NCBI GenBank assembly: GCA_026989275.1
Contig: JALSJQ010000005.1
Location: 1-64,000 of the forward strand
Direction: 5' to 3'
From: Albidovulum sp.
GTDB taxonomy: Bacteria; Pseudomonadota; Alphaproteobacteria; Rhodobacterales; Rhodobacteraceae
DNA length: 64,000 nucleotides
Shown: piece by piece, positions 9,267 to 19,390 of the stretch
How positions within the stretch are numbered: the stretch's first letter is position 1
Layout: each line of letters begins with the position of its first letter
Position numbers and translations under genes: made by a program
Notes under the pieces: generated by a model
What the model was told of the DNA's origin: nothing
Seen by the model: the letters and a program-made list of their open reading frames with translations, nothing else
Database searches by the model: none

Positions 9267-9600
9267 CGTCCGTCCTCCCCGTCCGGTCTTCCGGCTTGTG
9301 CGCCCCGGCACCGGTCGGGCCCGCTGCGGGGCGTTGCCGGCCGCTCATGCCGCCCCGCCCGCTCCCTCGTCATCGATGCGGACCCGGCCGCGGGCGAAGC
9401 GGGCGGCTGCGGGCCGCCTTCCCTCGTCCATTCCCTTTCGGCGGGGCACGCTGGTCTTCCGTGCCGTTTCCTGTCAGTCTCCGATGACGGGAGTGCGGAT
9501 GCAAGCCCGGATCCGCCTTCTGCCGGCCCGCTTGCGGCATGGGGGGCGGGGAGAGAAGCGAAAAAAGCGGGAACAAGAAGAAAGCGGGAGGGACGAGAAG
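9267..9600 (+). promoter_or_regulatory. Divergent intergenic region between formate dehydrogenase and dipeptidase
   Basis: These 334 bp separate two divergent starts and must hold both promoters. I see no clear -35/-10 pair. The last 60 bases are strongly purine-rich on the plus strand and end in the SD GGGAGGG of the dipeptidase. Confidence 0.5.
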
Positions 9601-10749
9601 ATGCGCAGACGGTGGTTCGTGCTCGGCGGGGCGGCGCTTGCGGCCGGTGCCGGCGGCTGGTGGGCCCTGGGGCGGGGCAAGGCGCCGGAGGTCGGTTTCA
9701 CCTTGACCGACGCCCAGCTTCAGGCCGCGCGGCGGTTGATGGCCGCCCATCCGGTGATCGACGCCCATGCGCATCCGGGGCGCACCTTCCTGCGCGACGG
9801 GGAGAATTTCGCCGACTGGAAGATCCGGCTCTATGCGCTTTTCACCGCCGGTTTCGAGGACGATGCCGTGGCCGACATGACGGCCGGCGGCGTCGATGCG
9901 GCGGTGTGGAACGGGGTCGCCGACGTCCAGATCCTCAAGCTCGGCGACGGCGGCCTCACCCCCGGGCGCGACTTCGCCCCCGGCGAGGCCTGGGCCAGCT
10001 ACGAGCGCCAGATCGCCAATCTCGCCGCGCTCGAGAAGGAGGGGCTGGTGCAGATCTGTCGTGCCCCCGAGGACGTGCTGGCCGCCAAGGCCGCCGGTCG
10101 TCGCGGCGCCATCCTCGGCATGGAGGGAGCGGATTTTCTCGAGAACGACCTCTCGCGTCTCGACCGGGTTCATGCCGACGGGGTGCGGATGCTGACGCTG
10201 GTGCATTATCACGACAACCCCATCGCCCCGACCATGACCGGCGCGATGCGCAAGGGGCGGCTGACGGATTTCGGCCGCGCCGTCGTCGCCCGCTGCAACG
10301 CGCTCGGCATCATGATCGACGCAAGCCATGCCGCCGAGCCGGCCGTGGCCGACATGGTGGCGGCCTCGCGTTCTCCGGTCGTCCTCACCCACACCCATAT
10401 CCGCACGCCGACCCTCGGCCATCCGCGTTTCGTCGATCCGTCGCTTGCGCGCAAGGTGGCGGAACAGGGCGGCTATATCGGCGCCTGGCCGGCCGGCATC
10501 GGCCAGTCGAGCCTGCGCGATTTCGTCGATCGGATCGTCTGGCTGATCGACGAGATCGGCGCCGCCCATGTCGCCATCGGCTCGGACATGGACGCCAATT
10601 ACAAGCCGGTGCTCGAGACCTATCGCAAGTTTCCGCTGGTGGTGGGCGCGCTCCTCGCCCGCGGGCTCGACGAGGCGGTCGTGACCGGTGTGATGGGCGG
10701 CAATTTCCTGCGCGTGTGGCGCGAGACGGTTGCGGCCGCCGGCGGCTGA
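9601..10749 (+). CDS. Membrane dipeptidase, peptidase family M19, exported
   Basis: This 382-residue zinc dipeptidase starts with MRRRWFVLGGAALAAGAGGWW, a twin-arginine-like or membrane-anchoring signal, so it probably acts at the periplasmic face. Metal-site candidates are VIDAHAHPG (residues about 53-61), the glutamate in LGMEGADFL, the histidines in LTHTHIRTP and the aspartate in IGSDMD. M19 enzymes usually have HxD in the first motif; HxH here is a variation. The ATG has GGGAGGG 8-9 nt upstream. Such enzymes cleave dipeptides, some with D-residues or beta-lactams. It sits on the opposite strand between the two formate dehydrogenase genes, with no obvious link to them. Confidence 0.88.
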   Translation: MRRRWFVLGGAALAAGAGGWWALGRGKAPEVGFTLTDAQLQAARRLMAAHPVIDAHAHPGRTFLRDGENFADWKIRLYALFTAGFEDDAVADMTAGGVDAAVWNGVADVQILKLGDGGLTPGRDFAPGEAWASYERQIANLAALEKEGLVQICRAPEDVLAAKAAGRRGAILGMEGADFLENDLSRLDRVHADGVRMLTLVHYHDNPIAPTMTGAMRKGRLTDFGRAVVARCNALGIMIDASHAAEPAVADMVAASRSPVVLTHTHIRTPTLGHPRFVDPSLARKVAEQGGYIGAWPAGIGQSSLRDFVDRIVWLIDEIGAAHVAIGSDMDANYKPVLETYRKFPLVVGALLARGLDEAVVTGVMGGNFLRVWRETVAAAGG

Positions 10750-10758
10750 GCCGCCGGC
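10738..10758 (+). terminator. Hairpin spanning the dipeptidase stop codon
   Basis: GCCGGCGGC and GCCGCCGGC form a perfect 9 bp stem whose 3 nt loop is the TGA stop codon. No U-tract follows. It could help terminate transcription or protect the mRNA end. Confidence 0.35.
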
Positions 10759-11049
10759 ATTCTCCCGATTGTGCGGGAATCTTTGTGCTTGCTCCTCGCG
10801 CGAAACTCCTGTTTGAATGAAAATGCATTTGAGTGGGGTGCCGAGGGTGTTGTGTCGGCCCTGCCGGGGAGATGTATGGCCCTTGCGGGGAAGGACGCCG
10901 ATTGCAAAGCGCGCCTGCCCGTGGGGCCGGCGCGCGCTTCCCCCTCCCGGTTCGGCCGTGGGGGCGGCTGTCGGACGGCCACGGCCTTGCCCGCGGCCTG
11001 CTCCTCGGCACGGGCCGCGGCGGCCGGGCGCGCCGGCCTTCAGCTTTCT
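10759..11049. other. Intergenic region with an AT-rich palindrome
   Basis: This lies between convergent genes (dipeptidase and diaphorase fusion). It holds an AT-rich stretch around 10790-10835 with the perfect palindrome AAATGCATTT at 10821-10830, unusual at this GC content. I see no gene in it. Confidence 0.4.
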
Positions 11050-12744
11050 TCAGCTTTCGCGAGCCGCATCCGGGAAATGCCGCAGCACCGTCTCGAAGGC
11101 GTTTGGCGCCGCCTGGCCGAGACCGCAGATCGAGGCGTCGCGCATGAGGGCGCCGAGCCTGCCGAGCCTTTCCGCGTCCCACGGGCCTTCCATCAGTTGA
11201 AGCGCCTTGGCGCAGCCGGCGCGACAGGGCGTGCACTGGCCGCAGCTTTCATGGGCGAAGAAGGCGAGGAAGCCGCGCGCGGCATCGGCGATGTCGTCCC
11301 GGTCCGAGAGCACCATCACCGCCGCCGAGCCGATGAAGGCGCCATGCGGTTCGAGACAGCCGAAGTCGAGCGGCACGTCGTCGAGCGTGGCCGGCAGGAT
11401 CCCCGAGGAAGCGCCGCCCGGCACCCAGGCGGCGAAGCGGTGCCCCTCCTCCATCCCTCCTGCCGCGGCGATCACCTCGCCGATGGTCGCACCCGCGGGC
11501 AGGAGGTGGACACCGGGCCGTTTCACCCGCCCCGAAACCGAATAATGCCTCAGGCCGCGGCGGCCGTTGTGTTCGACGGCGAAGATTTCGGGCCCTTCGG
11601 TGACGATCCGGCCCGCCCACCAGAGCGTCTCGACATTGTTGACGAGGGTCGGCTTGCCGAAGAGGCCCTTCTCGGCGACATAGGGCGGGCGGTGGCGCGG
11701 CAGGCCGCGGCGGCCTTCGAGCGATTCGATCAGCGCCGATTCCTCGCCGCAGATATAGGCTCCGGCGCCGCGCCGCAGGACGATCCGCCCCGGTGCCGCG
11801 AGGCCGGCTTCCTCGAGGGCGGCGATCTCCTCGGCGAGGAGCGCGTGCAGCGCGGGGTATTCGTCGCGCAGATAGATCCAGACCGTGCGCGCGCCCACCA
11901 CCTCGGCCGCGATCAGCGCCCCTTCCAGCACCCGGTGGGGGGCGGTCTCGAGCAGGTGGCGGTCCTTGAAGGTGCCCGGTTCGCCCTCGTCGGCATTTAC
12001 GACGACATGGCCTTCGCCGGCACGGGCGACGTTTTCCCTCACGATCCGCCATTTGGCATGGGTCGGGAAACCGGCCCCGCCCATGCCTCGCAGACCCGCC
12101 GTCTCGAGCGCGGCCAGAACCTCCCCGGCGGCCGGGGGGCGGTCGCGCCAGCGATAGGCGCCGCGGGCGCGGGCGGCGGCGAGCCGCTCGGCCGGGGGCG
12201 GGGCCTGTCGGGTGCGGGCCGGGTCGGCCGCCGCGGCGCGGGCTTCCGCCGCCAGCTGGGCCACATTCCGTCCCGAAAGATCGCGCTTGCCGAGCATCAC
12301 CGCCGGCGCCCTGTCGCAGCGGCCCATGCAGGGAGCGCGCAGCACCCGCACCTTTCCGGGGTCGAGCGTCGCGGCGAGAGCCTCGGCCAGCGCCTCGGCG
12401 CCCCGCATCCGGCAGGGAAGCGAATCGCACACCCGGATGGTGAGGGTCGGCGGCGGCGTCTCCCCCTCCTTCACCAGATCGAAATGGGCGTAGAAGCTCG
12501 CGACTTCCCAGACCTCCGCCTGCGACAGCCCCAGGATCTCGGCCAGCGCCCGCAGATGACGGGCCGCCAGATGGCCGAAACGGTCCTGCAACAGATGCAG
12601 ATGCTCGATGAGCAGGTCGCGCCGCACCATCTTTCCCTCGAGGAGTTCCCGCACCTCCTCGAGCGCCGCCTCCTCGAGCGGGCGGCCCTTCGGAAAGGGG
12701 CGCGGCCGCCGCCCGTTCTTCGTGATGGCTGTCTTCTTCGTCAT
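11050..12744 (-). CDS. NuoE-NuoF fusion: diaphorase (gamma-beta) subunit of NAD-dependent formate dehydrogenase
   Basis: The 564-residue protein joins a NuoE/FdsG-like [2Fe-2S] domain to a NuoF/FdsB-like FMN and NAD domain. The first part binds its cluster with Cys106, 111, 139 and 143 (VCDSLPC and APCMGRC). The second starts near residue 190 with [15 protein letters not shown] (FMN/NAD site) and [14 protein letters not shown]. It ends with the [4Fe-4S] motif [12 protein letters not shown] and SICGLG. It takes electrons from the alpha subunit and reduces NAD+. Complex I keeps these as separate genes, and no other nuo genes are nearby. The ATG has AGGGAG about 8 nt upstream. The partner alpha gene lies 1.8 kb downstream on the same strand, past the dipeptidase. 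Confidence 0.92.
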   Translation of the reverse strand: MTKKTAITKNGRRPRPFPKGRPLEEAALEEVRELLEGKMVRRDLLIEHLHLLQDRFGHLAARHLRALAEILGLSQAEVWEVASFYAHFDLVKEGETPPPTLTIRVCDSLPCRMRGAEALAEALAATLDPGKVRVLRAPCMGRCDRAPAVMLGKRDLSGRNVAQLAAEARAAAADPARTRQAPPPAERLAAARARGAYRWRDRPPAAGEVLAALETAGLRGMGGAGFPTHAKWRIVRENVARAGEGHVVVNADEGEPGTFKDRHLLETAPHRVLEGALIAAEVVGARTVWIYLRDEYPALHALLAEEIAALEEAGLAAPGRIVLRRGAGAYICGEESALIESLEGRRGLPRHRPPYVAEKGLFGKPTLVNNVETLWWAGRIVTEGPEIFAVEHNGRRGLRHYSVSGRVKRPGVHLLPAGATIGEVIAAAGGMEEGHRFAAWVPGGASSGILPATLDDVPLDFGCLEPHGAFIGSAAVMVLSDRDDIADAARGFLAFFAHESCGQCTPCRAGCAKALQLMEGPWDAERLGRLGALMRDASICGLGQAAPNAFETVLRHFPDAARES

Positions 12745-12927
12745 CCGTTCTCTCCCTGCCTGCCCCATGGTTGCGCTTCGGGGCGCCGGTCGCAAGCCCG
12801 GATGCGACGCGCCGGGTCGACAAACGCCCCGACCGGCGGCGCCCTGCCGCAGAGCGGGGCGGCCGGGCGGCGCCCTTGCGGTCGGTGCTCCTGTCGGCGA
12901 AGCTGCCCGGCGAGGGAGGATCGGGCG

Positions 12928-14046
12928 ATGACGCGGACCGGGATGCAGGGCAAGGGGCCGTTGGCGGGGCTCAGGATCGTCGAGTTCGAGGGGCTCGGCC
13001 CCACCCCCTTCGCCGCCATGCTGCTGGCCGACATGGGCGCCGAGGTCGTCCGCATCGCCCGCCCCGGCGGCCGGCCGCTCCTGCCGCAGAGGCCCGATTT
13101 CCTCGAGCGGGGGCGGGGCCGCCTGCCGCTCGATCTCAAGAGCGCGGCCGGGCAGGAGACGGCGCTGCGGCTCCTGGCCCATGTCGATGCGCTGATCGAG
13201 GGGCATCGCCCCGGCGTGATGGAACGGCTCGGTCTCGGTCCCGACGACGTGTTCGCCGTCAACCCGCGCCTCGTCTATGGCCGGATGACGGGCTGGGGCC
13301 AGAGCGGCCCGCGGGCGCGGACGGCGGGGCACGACATCAACTACATCGCCCTCACCGGGTTGCTCCACGCCATCGGCCCGAAGAGCCGCCCGCTACCGCC
13401 GCTCAATCTCCTGGGTGACTTCGGCGGCGGTGCGCTCTACCTCGTCGCCGGGATGCTCGCCGCGCTCCTGGCCGCCCGGCGGACCGGGCGGGGCCAGGTG
13501 GTGGATGCGGCGATCGTGGACGGGGCGAGCCATCTCGGCACGATGATCTTCTCGCTGCTCGAGAGCGGCCTGTGGGCCGATACGCGCGAGGCCAACCTGC
13601 TCGACGGCGGCGCGCCGTTCTATACCACCTATCCCTGCGCCGATGACCGCTTCGTTGCCGTGGGGGCGCTCGAGGAGAAGTTCTATCTCGCCCTTCTCGA
13701 CGGGCTCGGGCTCTCGCCGGCGGAGCTGCCCGACCGGGCCGACCCCGCCAACTGGCGGCTGCTGCGCAACCGCTTCGCCACCGTCTTCCGCACCCGCACG
13801 CGCGACGAATGGGCCCGGCATTTCGCCGGCACCGATGCCTGCGTCACCCCGGTGCTGAGCCTTTCGGAGGCGCCGCACGATGCCCACATGGCGGCCCGCG
13901 GGGTGTTCATCGACGTGGCGGGCACGCCCCAGCCGGGGCCGGCGCCGCGGCTTTCCGCCACGCCCGGCGAAGCCCGGCCGGAGCCCCCGGAACCGCTCGA
14001 CGCGGCCTCCCTCCTCGAGAGATGGCGGCGGGAGGAGAGCGGCTGA
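12928..14046 (+). CDS. Alpha-methylacyl-CoA racemase (CoA-transferase family III fold)
   Basis: The 372-residue protein epimerises the alpha carbon of 2-methylacyl-CoA esters, a step in degradation of branched-chain fatty acids or isoprenoids. The family III fold is clear ([18 protein letters not shown]). The catalytic set of the racemase branch is present: His135 in [13 protein letters not shown], Asp164 in LLGDFGGG and Glu249 in GALEEKFY. These match His126/Asp156/Glu241 of the mycobacterial enzyme. GAGGGAGG lies 8 nt before the ATG. It is divergent from the diaphorase fusion. A formyl-CoA transferase role would have suited the formate dehydrogenase neighbourhood, but the active site argues against it. 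Confidence 0.9.
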   Translation: MTRTGMQGKGPLAGLRIVEFEGLGPTPFAAMLLADMGAEVVRIARPGGRPLLPQRPDFLERGRGRLPLDLKSAAGQETALRLLAHVDALIEGHRPGVMERLGLGPDDVFAVNPRLVYGRMTGWGQSGPRARTAGHDINYIALTGLLHAIGPKSRPLPPLNLLGDFGGGALYLVAGMLAALLAARRTGRGQVVDAAIVDGASHLGTMIFSLLESGLWADTREANLLDGGAPFYTTYPCADDRFVAVGALEEKFYLALLDGLGLSPAELPDRADPANWRLLRNRFATVFRTRTRDEWARHFAGTDACVTPVLSLSEAPHDAHMAARGVFIDVAGTPQPGPAPRLSATPGEARPEPPEPLDAASLLERWRREESG

Positions 14047-14146
14047 GGCGCTTCCGGCATCGGGAGGGGCATGGCGAGGGGCCTTTTGCGGCGAAGGGGA
14101 GGCGGGGTGTGCCCTTCTCCTGCCCTCCGCCCCGGTGCTTCGGCCC

Positions 14147-14935
14147 TCAGTCGAGGGGGCGGGGGATGTCGGCGAAGGGATCTTCGGGATAGTCCACCCG
14201 GGTGAGGACCAGCCCGTGGGGCGGGGCCACCGGCCCGCAGGCGGCGCGGTCCTTCGCGTCGAGGGCGGCGGCCACGTCCTCGGGCCGCCATCGTCCACGG
14301 CCGACCTCGACCAGCGTGCCTACCATGCTGCGCACCTGGTTGTGGAGGAAGGATCGGGCCGAGAAGCCCAGCCGGATCTCGCGACCGCCCGGAGCGGGGC
14401 GGTGCGTGACGGCAACGCCGTCGAGGGTCTTCACCGGCGACTTCGCCTGACAGATGGAAGCGCGGAAGGTGGTGAAGTCGTGCCGGCCGACGAGATGGGC
14501 CGCCCCGGCACGCATCGCCTCGACATCGAGCTGCCGGCGCAGATGCCAGACCCGGCCGCGCTCGAGCGCAGGCGGGGCGCGACGTTCGAGTATGCGATAG
14601 AGATAATGCCGCTTTTGTGCCGAGAAGCGGGCGTGGAACGCTTCCGTCACCTCCCGGGCCGCGAGAATGGCGACGGGGGCGGGCCGCAGATGGGCGTTGA
14701 GCGCCTCCGTCAGGCGGAACGGTTCCCATGCGCGATCGAGATCGACATGGGCGACCTGGCCGCTGGCATGAACGCCCGTATCCGTCCGCCCGGCGCCCTG
14801 AATCCGCACGGGCGCGGCCGTGAGCCGGGCAAGCGCCGCCTCGATCGTCGCCTGCACGGAGGGACAATCGGCCTGGGCCTGCCAGCCGCAGAAGGGGGCG
14901 CCGTCATATTCGATCAGAAGGGCGTAGCGGGGCAT
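14147..14935 (-). CDS. truA: tRNA pseudouridine(38-40) synthase TruA
   Basis: TruA isomerises uridines 38-40 in the tRNA anticodon arm. The 262-residue protein carries the catalytic aspartate in [17 protein letters not shown] (near residue 52) and the family stretches [17 protein letters not shown] and [12 protein letters not shown]. The ATG at 14935 has no strong SD but matches the usual start [12 protein letters not shown]. It converges on the racemase gene with a 100 bp gap. Confidence 0.95.
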   Translation of the reverse strand: MPRYALLIEYDGAPFCGWQAQADCPSVQATIEAALARLTAAPVRIQGAGRTDTGVHASGQVAHVDLDRAWEPFRLTEALNAHLRPAPVAILAAREVTEAFHARFSAQKRHYLYRILERRAPPALERGRVWHLRRQLDVEAMRAGAAHLVGRHDFTTFRASICQAKSPVKTLDGVAVTHRPAPGGREIRLGFSARSFLHNQVRSMVGTLVEVGRGRWRPEDVAAALDAKDRAACGPVAPPHGLVLTRVDYPEDPFADIPRPLD

Positions 14936-15217
14936 GGGGGGGCGATAACGCCCGCGGACGCGCTTGCCAAGGGGCGAGCGCCCTTCCGCCGGCAGGGTGC
15001 CGGGACGGGTGGCCCTGCGGCGGCGGAAGCGGTGGAGATGCGGCCGGCCGCGCCGCTTCGCCCGGATCCCGCTTCCTGCCGGTGGCGTCCGGGGTGCTGG
15101 AAGCCGCTGCGCCCTCGTGCTATCGCGGCCGCGAAGAGCCGGCGGGCCGGTGCGCGCGAGGCCGCCGCCGGTTCCGCCACATGGCGCATGACACCGCACG
15201 GGGTCTGTGGGAGACGG

Positions 15218-16966
15218 ATGATGAACCTCTTTGCCGACATGCACCGCAAGGTGCACGAGACGCTTCGGGAAATGCAGGCGGCGGGCGAGCTGCCGGCCGA
15301 TCTCGATCTGAAGAATGTCGCCGTCGAGCCGCCGCGCGATCCGGCTCATGGCGACATGGCGACGAATGCGGCCATGGTGCTGGCAAGGCCCGCGGGCAGG
15401 CGGCCGCGCGAGATCGCCGAGCGTCTTGCCGAGCGGCTCGCCGCCGATGGGCGCATCGCCTCGGCCGAGGTGGCTGGGCCGGGCTTTCTCAACCTGCGCC
15501 TCGCCCCCGACGCGTGGCGCGCCCTCGTGCCGGCCGTGCTCGCGGCCGGCCCCGATTACGGTCGCTCCGGCATGGGCGCGGGCCGCAAGGTCAATGTCGA
15601 GTTCGTCTCCGCCAACCCGACCGGGCCGCTCCATGTCGGCCATACCCGCGGGGCGGTCTTCGGCGACGCCCTTGCCAATCTCCTCGATTTCGCCGGCTGG
15701 CAGGTGACGCGGGAATACTACATCAACGATGGCGGCGCCCAGGTCGATGTGCTCGCCCGTTCGGCCTATCTGCGCTATCTCGAGGCCAATGGCCGCGAGG
15801 TCGCCTTCCCCGAAGGCACCTATCCGGGGGATTATCTCGTCGCCGTCGGCGAGGCACTCAAGGAACGCTATGGCGACCGGTTCGTCGATGCGCCCGAGGA
15901 GGAATGGCTCGATCTCTTCCGCCGCTTCGCCACCGAGCGGATGATGGAGATGATCCGCGCCGATCTCGCGGCCCTGGGCGTCAGGATGGACGTCTATTTC
16001 TCCGAGCGCTCGCTCTATGAGGGGGGCCGCATCGAGGAAACGCTCGAGAAGCTGCGGGAGATGGGCCTCGTCTATGAAGGCGTACTCGAGCCGCCCAAGG
16101 GCCGGAAGCCCGAGGACTGGGAGCCGCGGGTGCAGACACTGTTCCGCTCCACCGCCTTCGGCGACGATGTCGATCGGCCGCTGAAGAAGTCCGACGGTTC
16201 CTGGACCTACTTCGCCCCCGACATCGCCTATCACTACGACAAGATCCTGCGCGGCTACGATGCGCTGATCGACGTGCTCGGCGCCGATCATGGCGGCTAT
16301 GTCAGGCGGATGAAGGCGGCGGTGGCGGCGCTTTCGGAAGGCAGGGTCGATTTCGACATCAAGCTCGTCCAGCTGGTGCGCCTCTTCAAGGGCGGCCAGC
16401 CCTTCAAGATGTCGAAACGGGCCGGCACCTTCATCACCCTGCGCGACGTGATCGACGAGGTCGGCCCCGACGTCACCCGCTTCGTCATGCTCACCCGCAA
16501 GAACGACGCGCCACTCGATTTCGACTTCGAGAAGGTGCTCGAGCAGTCGAAGGACAATCCGGTCTTCTATGTGCAATACGCGCATGCCCGCATTTCTTCG
16601 GTGCTGCGCAAGGCGGAAGCGGCCGGCATCGACGTGTCCGACGCTGCGCTCGGGGCGGCCGATCTTTCGGTGCTCGACGATCCGGCCCAGCTCGAGCTTC
16701 TCAGGCGCATCGGCGCATGGCCGCGCACCGTCGAGCTGGCGGCGACCCACCACGAACCCCATCGCATCGCCTTCTATCTCTACGATCTCGCCTCCGCCTT
16801 TCATGCGCTGTGGAACCGCGGCAACGACGACCCGACGCTGCGCTTCATCGATGCGGACGACGTGCCCGGCTCCCGGGCCCGCATCGCCCTTGCCCGGGCC
16901 ACGGGCGTTGTCATTTCGTCAGGACTTGGTATTCTCGGCGTGAAACCGGTCACGGAAATGCGCTGA
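15218..16966 (+). CDS. argS: Arginyl-tRNA synthetase
   Basis: This class I aminoacyl-tRNA synthetase charges tRNA-Arg. The 582-residue protein shows the HIGH-type motif in [12 protein letters not shown] (near residue 130), FKMSKRAG in the role of KMSKS, an N-terminal additional domain (residues 1-100) and a DALR-like anticodon-binding C-terminus ([13 protein letters not shown] onward). Two ATGs are adjacent; GGGAG precedes the first by about 5 nt. The next gene on the same strand is the SPOR protein, the usual order in Rhodobacteraceae. Confidence 0.97.
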   Translation: MMNLFADMHRKVHETLREMQAAGELPADLDLKNVAVEPPRDPAHGDMATNAAMVLARPAGRRPREIAERLAERLAADGRIASAEVAGPGFLNLRLAPDAWRALVPAVLAAGPDYGRSGMGAGRKVNVEFVSANPTGPLHVGHTRGAVFGDALANLLDFAGWQVTREYYINDGGAQVDVLARSAYLRYLEANGREVAFPEGTYPGDYLVAVGEALKERYGDRFVDAPEEEWLDLFRRFATERMMEMIRADLAALGVRMDVYFSERSLYEGGRIEETLEKLREMGLVYEGVLEPPKGRKPEDWEPRVQTLFRSTAFGDDVDRPLKKSDGSWTYFAPDIAYHYDKILRGYDALIDVLGADHGGYVRRMKAAVAALSEGRVDFDIKLVQLVRLFKGGQPFKMSKRAGTFITLRDVIDEVGPDVTRFVMLTRKNDAPLDFDFEKVLEQSKDNPVFYVQYAHARISSVLRKAEAAGIDVSDAALGAADLSVLDDPAQLELLRRIGAWPRTVELAATHHEPHRIAFYLYDLASAFHALWNRGNDDPTLRFIDADDVPGSRARIALARATGVVISSGLGILGVKPVTEMR

Positions 16967-17267
16967 CGGTGCGCGGTGCACGGCCGTTCCGGGTGCGGCG
17001 GGGCGTGCGGTGAAGTGCGATGATCCTCGCGGGCACGGGTTCGCGTCTCGGAAACCGCACCCCCGAGGCCGCGGCGCCGCGGAGCGGCTGGCGCCGGTCC
17101 GCTCGGCGGATCGATGGCGGGATCGGCGCAGGACGGCGCAACAAGGACGGGCAATGGAATGCGGGAGAAGAGGGCGAAGCCCCACCCGCGACGGGCCGCG
17201 AGCCGGCCCGGAAGGCACCCCGGCCGGGCAGCGGTCGGTCGGGATCGAGCAGAAGAGAGGCAGGCAG
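16967..17267. other. argS-SPOR intergenic region
   Basis: These 301 bp can be read in frame with the SPOR gene, but the translation is Arg/Gly-rich, lacks family features and has a weaker coding bias. I see nothing definite here apart from the SD of the downstream gene. Confidence 0.4.
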
Positions 17268-18239
17268 ATGGTGGCGTCTCCCATCCCCGATCCGGGTCTG
17301 CGCGGCGGGCGCAGCGCCCGGGACGACGAATCCGCCGAAAGCGGCCCCGGGGCATTCGGCGCTCTTGCCCGCGGGGCGATGGCGCTGGGTTCCCTCGGCA
17401 TCATTCTCGGGGTCGGCTGGTGGAGCTACGGGCTCGCGGTGCGCGATCCGGCCGAAGTGCCGGTGATCCGGGCATTGCCCGAGCCGATCCGCGAACGCCC
17501 GGCACGGGCGGAGGAAGGCGACCGGATCGACACACGTGGCCTCGGCGAGGTGCAGGCGATCGGTCGCGTGCCGCCCCCCGAAAGCGAGGTGGTGATCGCG
17601 CCTGCGGATACGCCGCCGCTCCCGGCGGCGCGTGAGGCGGCCGGGAGGTCGGCGGCAGGGGCGACGGGTGCCGCTGCCGCTCCGGCCGGCGAGACGCTGC
17701 CGCCGGTGAAGGTGCCGCCGCCGCTCGAGAGCGCTGCGGCGACGGCCTCGTCCCCGTCTGCCGCCGCCGCGACCGTGAGCCCGGCACGCCTCGAGGACAC
17801 CGCTTCCCGCCTGTCGGCCGGGGCGGTGCCGGAAACACCCCGTCCCGCCGCGTCCGGCCGGGGCGACCCGCTTGCGGGGCTGCGCCCGCGTGCCCGTCCG
17901 CGGGGCCTGACGCGCCTTGCCGTCGCCACGCCGTCGCGGCCCGTGGACGAGAGGAGCGCCGCGCGTCCGGCCGCGGCGAAGCTCGTGCCGGGGATGGCGA
18001 TGGTGCAGCTCGGCGCCTTCGCCTCGCCCGAAGAGGCCGAAGCCGCCTGGCAGCGCTTCCGCCGCCGGGAGGGCGACCTTCTTGCCGGGCGGCGCCATCA
18101 TGTCCTGGCATATGACCGCGCCGGGCGGCGCTATTACCGCCTGCGGCTTTCGGGTTTCGAGAACTTCCGCGCCGCCACCCGCTTCTGCAAGGCCTGGGCC
18201 GCCCGCGGCGGCGAGTGCATCCCGGTAATCTACAAGTAG
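17268..18239 (+). CDS. SPOR domain membrane protein
   Basis: This 323-residue bitopic protein has a short cytoplasmic N-terminus, one membrane helix (about residues 33-55, GAMALGSLGIILGVGWWSYG), a long Pro/Ala-rich periplasmic linker and a C-terminal SPOR domain (about 245-323, MVQLGAFASPEEAEAAW and YYRLRLSGFEN). SPOR domains bind denuded glycan strands at division septa, so a cell-division or envelope role is likely. GAGAGGCAGG precedes the ATG. In related genomes the gene lies between argS and nagZ; here nagZ is 6 kb further on. Confidence 0.9.
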   Translation: MVASPIPDPGLRGGRSARDDESAESGPGAFGALARGAMALGSLGIILGVGWWSYGLAVRDPAEVPVIRALPEPIRERPARAEEGDRIDTRGLGEVQAIGRVPPPESEVVIAPADTPPLPAAREAAGRSAAGATGAAAAPAGETLPPVKVPPPLESAAATASSPSAAAATVSPARLEDTASRLSAGAVPETPRPAASGRGDPLAGLRPRARPRGLTRLAVATPSRPVDERSAARPAAAKLVPGMAMVQLGAFASPEEAEAAWQRFRRREGDLLAGRRHHVLAYDRAGRRYYRLRLSGFENFRAATRFCKAWAARGGECIPVIYK

Positions 18240-18385
18240 CCTTCTTTGATGCCCTGCCGGGACGCCGGTCCCGCGGGTGCGGGCGGGGCGCGGTGCAGCC
18301 CCCTCGAAGCCGGGGCGCTCGGCCCGCCCCTGTCCTTCATCCGTCGAATGCCGCCCCTTCGTGCCGCTTCGTTGCCCCCGCCCCC

Positions 18386-19174
18386 TCAGCCCGACAGCAG
18401 CGGCAGGATCTCCTCGTGCAGCGCCGGGTTGGCCGATGCCAGAACATGGCCCGAGGAAGCGAGGGTCAGCGGTGCGCCCTGCCAGTCGGTGATGACGCCC
18501 CCCGCGCCCTCGATCACCGGCACCAGCGCCATGTAGTCATAGGGATGCAGCCCCATTTCGACCACCGCATCCACATGGCCCGCCGCCAGCAGCCCGTAGG
18601 CGTAGCAGTCGCCGCCGAAGCGCCGCATCAGCGCCCGGGCACTGACGCGCTCGAAGGCGGCGCGGCCCGCCTCGTCGAAGATGTCGGGGGAGGTGGCATA
18701 GAGCCGGGCTTCGCCGAGGCGCCGCCCGCTGCTGTGGCAGGGAGCGCCGTCGAACAGGGTGGGCCGCCCCGCGACGCCCAGCCAGCGCTCCCCGGTCGCC
18801 GGCATCGCTACGACCCCGAGGACCGGCCGCCCGCCGACGAGATGGGCGATCAGCGTGCCGAAGGTGGGCATGCCGGTGATGAAGCTGCGGGTGCCGTCGA
18901 TCGGGTCGATCACCCAGACATGGTCGCTGTCGGGATTGTCCTGCCCGTGCTCCTCGCCGAAGATGCCGTGATCGGGCCAGGCACGGGCGATCCGCTGTCG
19001 AATCGCGGCCTCGATCTCGCGGTCGGCGGCGGTGACCGGGGAAAGGTCCGCCTTGTGCTCGACATCCAGCTTCCGGCGGAACCAGCGCATTGCCATCGGC
19101 GCGGCCAGATCGGCCAGCGAGAGGGCGAAATGCGACAACTCGTTCAGGGAAGGGGATTTCTCCGGTTCTGCCAT
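18386..19174 (-). CDS. hisN: Histidinol-phosphatase / inositol-monophosphatase family phosphatase
   Basis: This 262-residue Mg2+-dependent phosphatase has the IMPase metal sites GEEHGQ (near residue 73), WVIDPIDGTRSF (near 90) and GGDCYAYGLLAAGHVD followed by HPYDYMALVPVIEGAGG. The sequence is closest in style to HisN-type histidinol-phosphatases, the penultimate step of histidine synthesis. The ATG at 19174 was chosen because GAGG lies 8 nt upstream; another ATG is two codons earlier. It is divergent from the transporter operon, sharing a 216 bp control region. A role in dephosphorylating an imported organophosphate is an alternative to histidine synthesis. Sequence alone does not decide. 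Confidence 0.88.
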   Translation of the reverse strand: MAEPEKSPSLNELSHFALSLADLAAPMAMRWFRRKLDVEHKADLSPVTAADREIEAAIRQRIARAWPDHGIFGEEHGQDNPDSDHVWVIDPIDGTRSFITGMPTFGTLIAHLVGGRPVLGVVAMPATGERWLGVAGRPTLFDGAPCHSSGRRLGEARLYATSPDIFDEAGRAAFERVSARALMRRFGGDCYAYGLLAAGHVDAVVEMGLHPYDYMALVPVIEGAGGVITDWQGAPLTLASSGHVLASANPALHEEILPLLSG

Positions 19175-19230
19175 CGTCATCGCCTCGGCCTGGCGCCCCG
19201 TTTGCGCGTCGGGGTGGTGGCGCGCCGGCG

Positions 19231-19273
19231 GCAAAAGGGGCTGGACAAAAAGCAAAAAAGTGCAAAACTGCAC
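19231..19273. promoter_or_regulatory. Candidate operator between hisN and the transporter operon
   Basis: An AT-rich patch in the divergent region carries the dyad GTGCA-AAAC-TGCAC (19260-19273) and four CAAAA repeats beginning near 19232, 19246, 19252 and 19263. DeoR-family regulators often bind such repeats, and a deoR gene ends this operon. The site could control both directions. Confidence 0.5.
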
Positions 19274-19390
19274 AATAAAACACATTGCCCGAGCTTGCCG
19301 GGACTTGCAACGGGCAGGAACAACAACGGGGCCCGGCCGAAGGAAGGCGCTCCCGCAACGTCGGGGCGTCGCGCAGATGGGAGGGAAGTC

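Noticed and set aside
6723-10820. Very long plus-strand open frame (over 1300 codons) across the formate dehydrogenase gene
   Set aside because: It is the antisense frame of a GC-rich gene; the minus strand encodes clear Fe-S and molybdopterin motifs, and the plus-strand translation has none.
12928-14046. Formyl-CoA or carnitine CoA-transferase linked to formate dehydrogenase (oxalate pathway)
   Set aside because: His135, Asp164 and Glu249 match the alpha-methylacyl-CoA racemase active site, and no oxalyl-CoA decarboxylase is nearby.
17010-17267. Upstream extension of the SPOR gene by 86 codons
   Set aside because: The extension is Arg-rich and poorly biased; the ATG at 17268 has a good SD and gives a normal cytoplasmic tail before the membrane helix.
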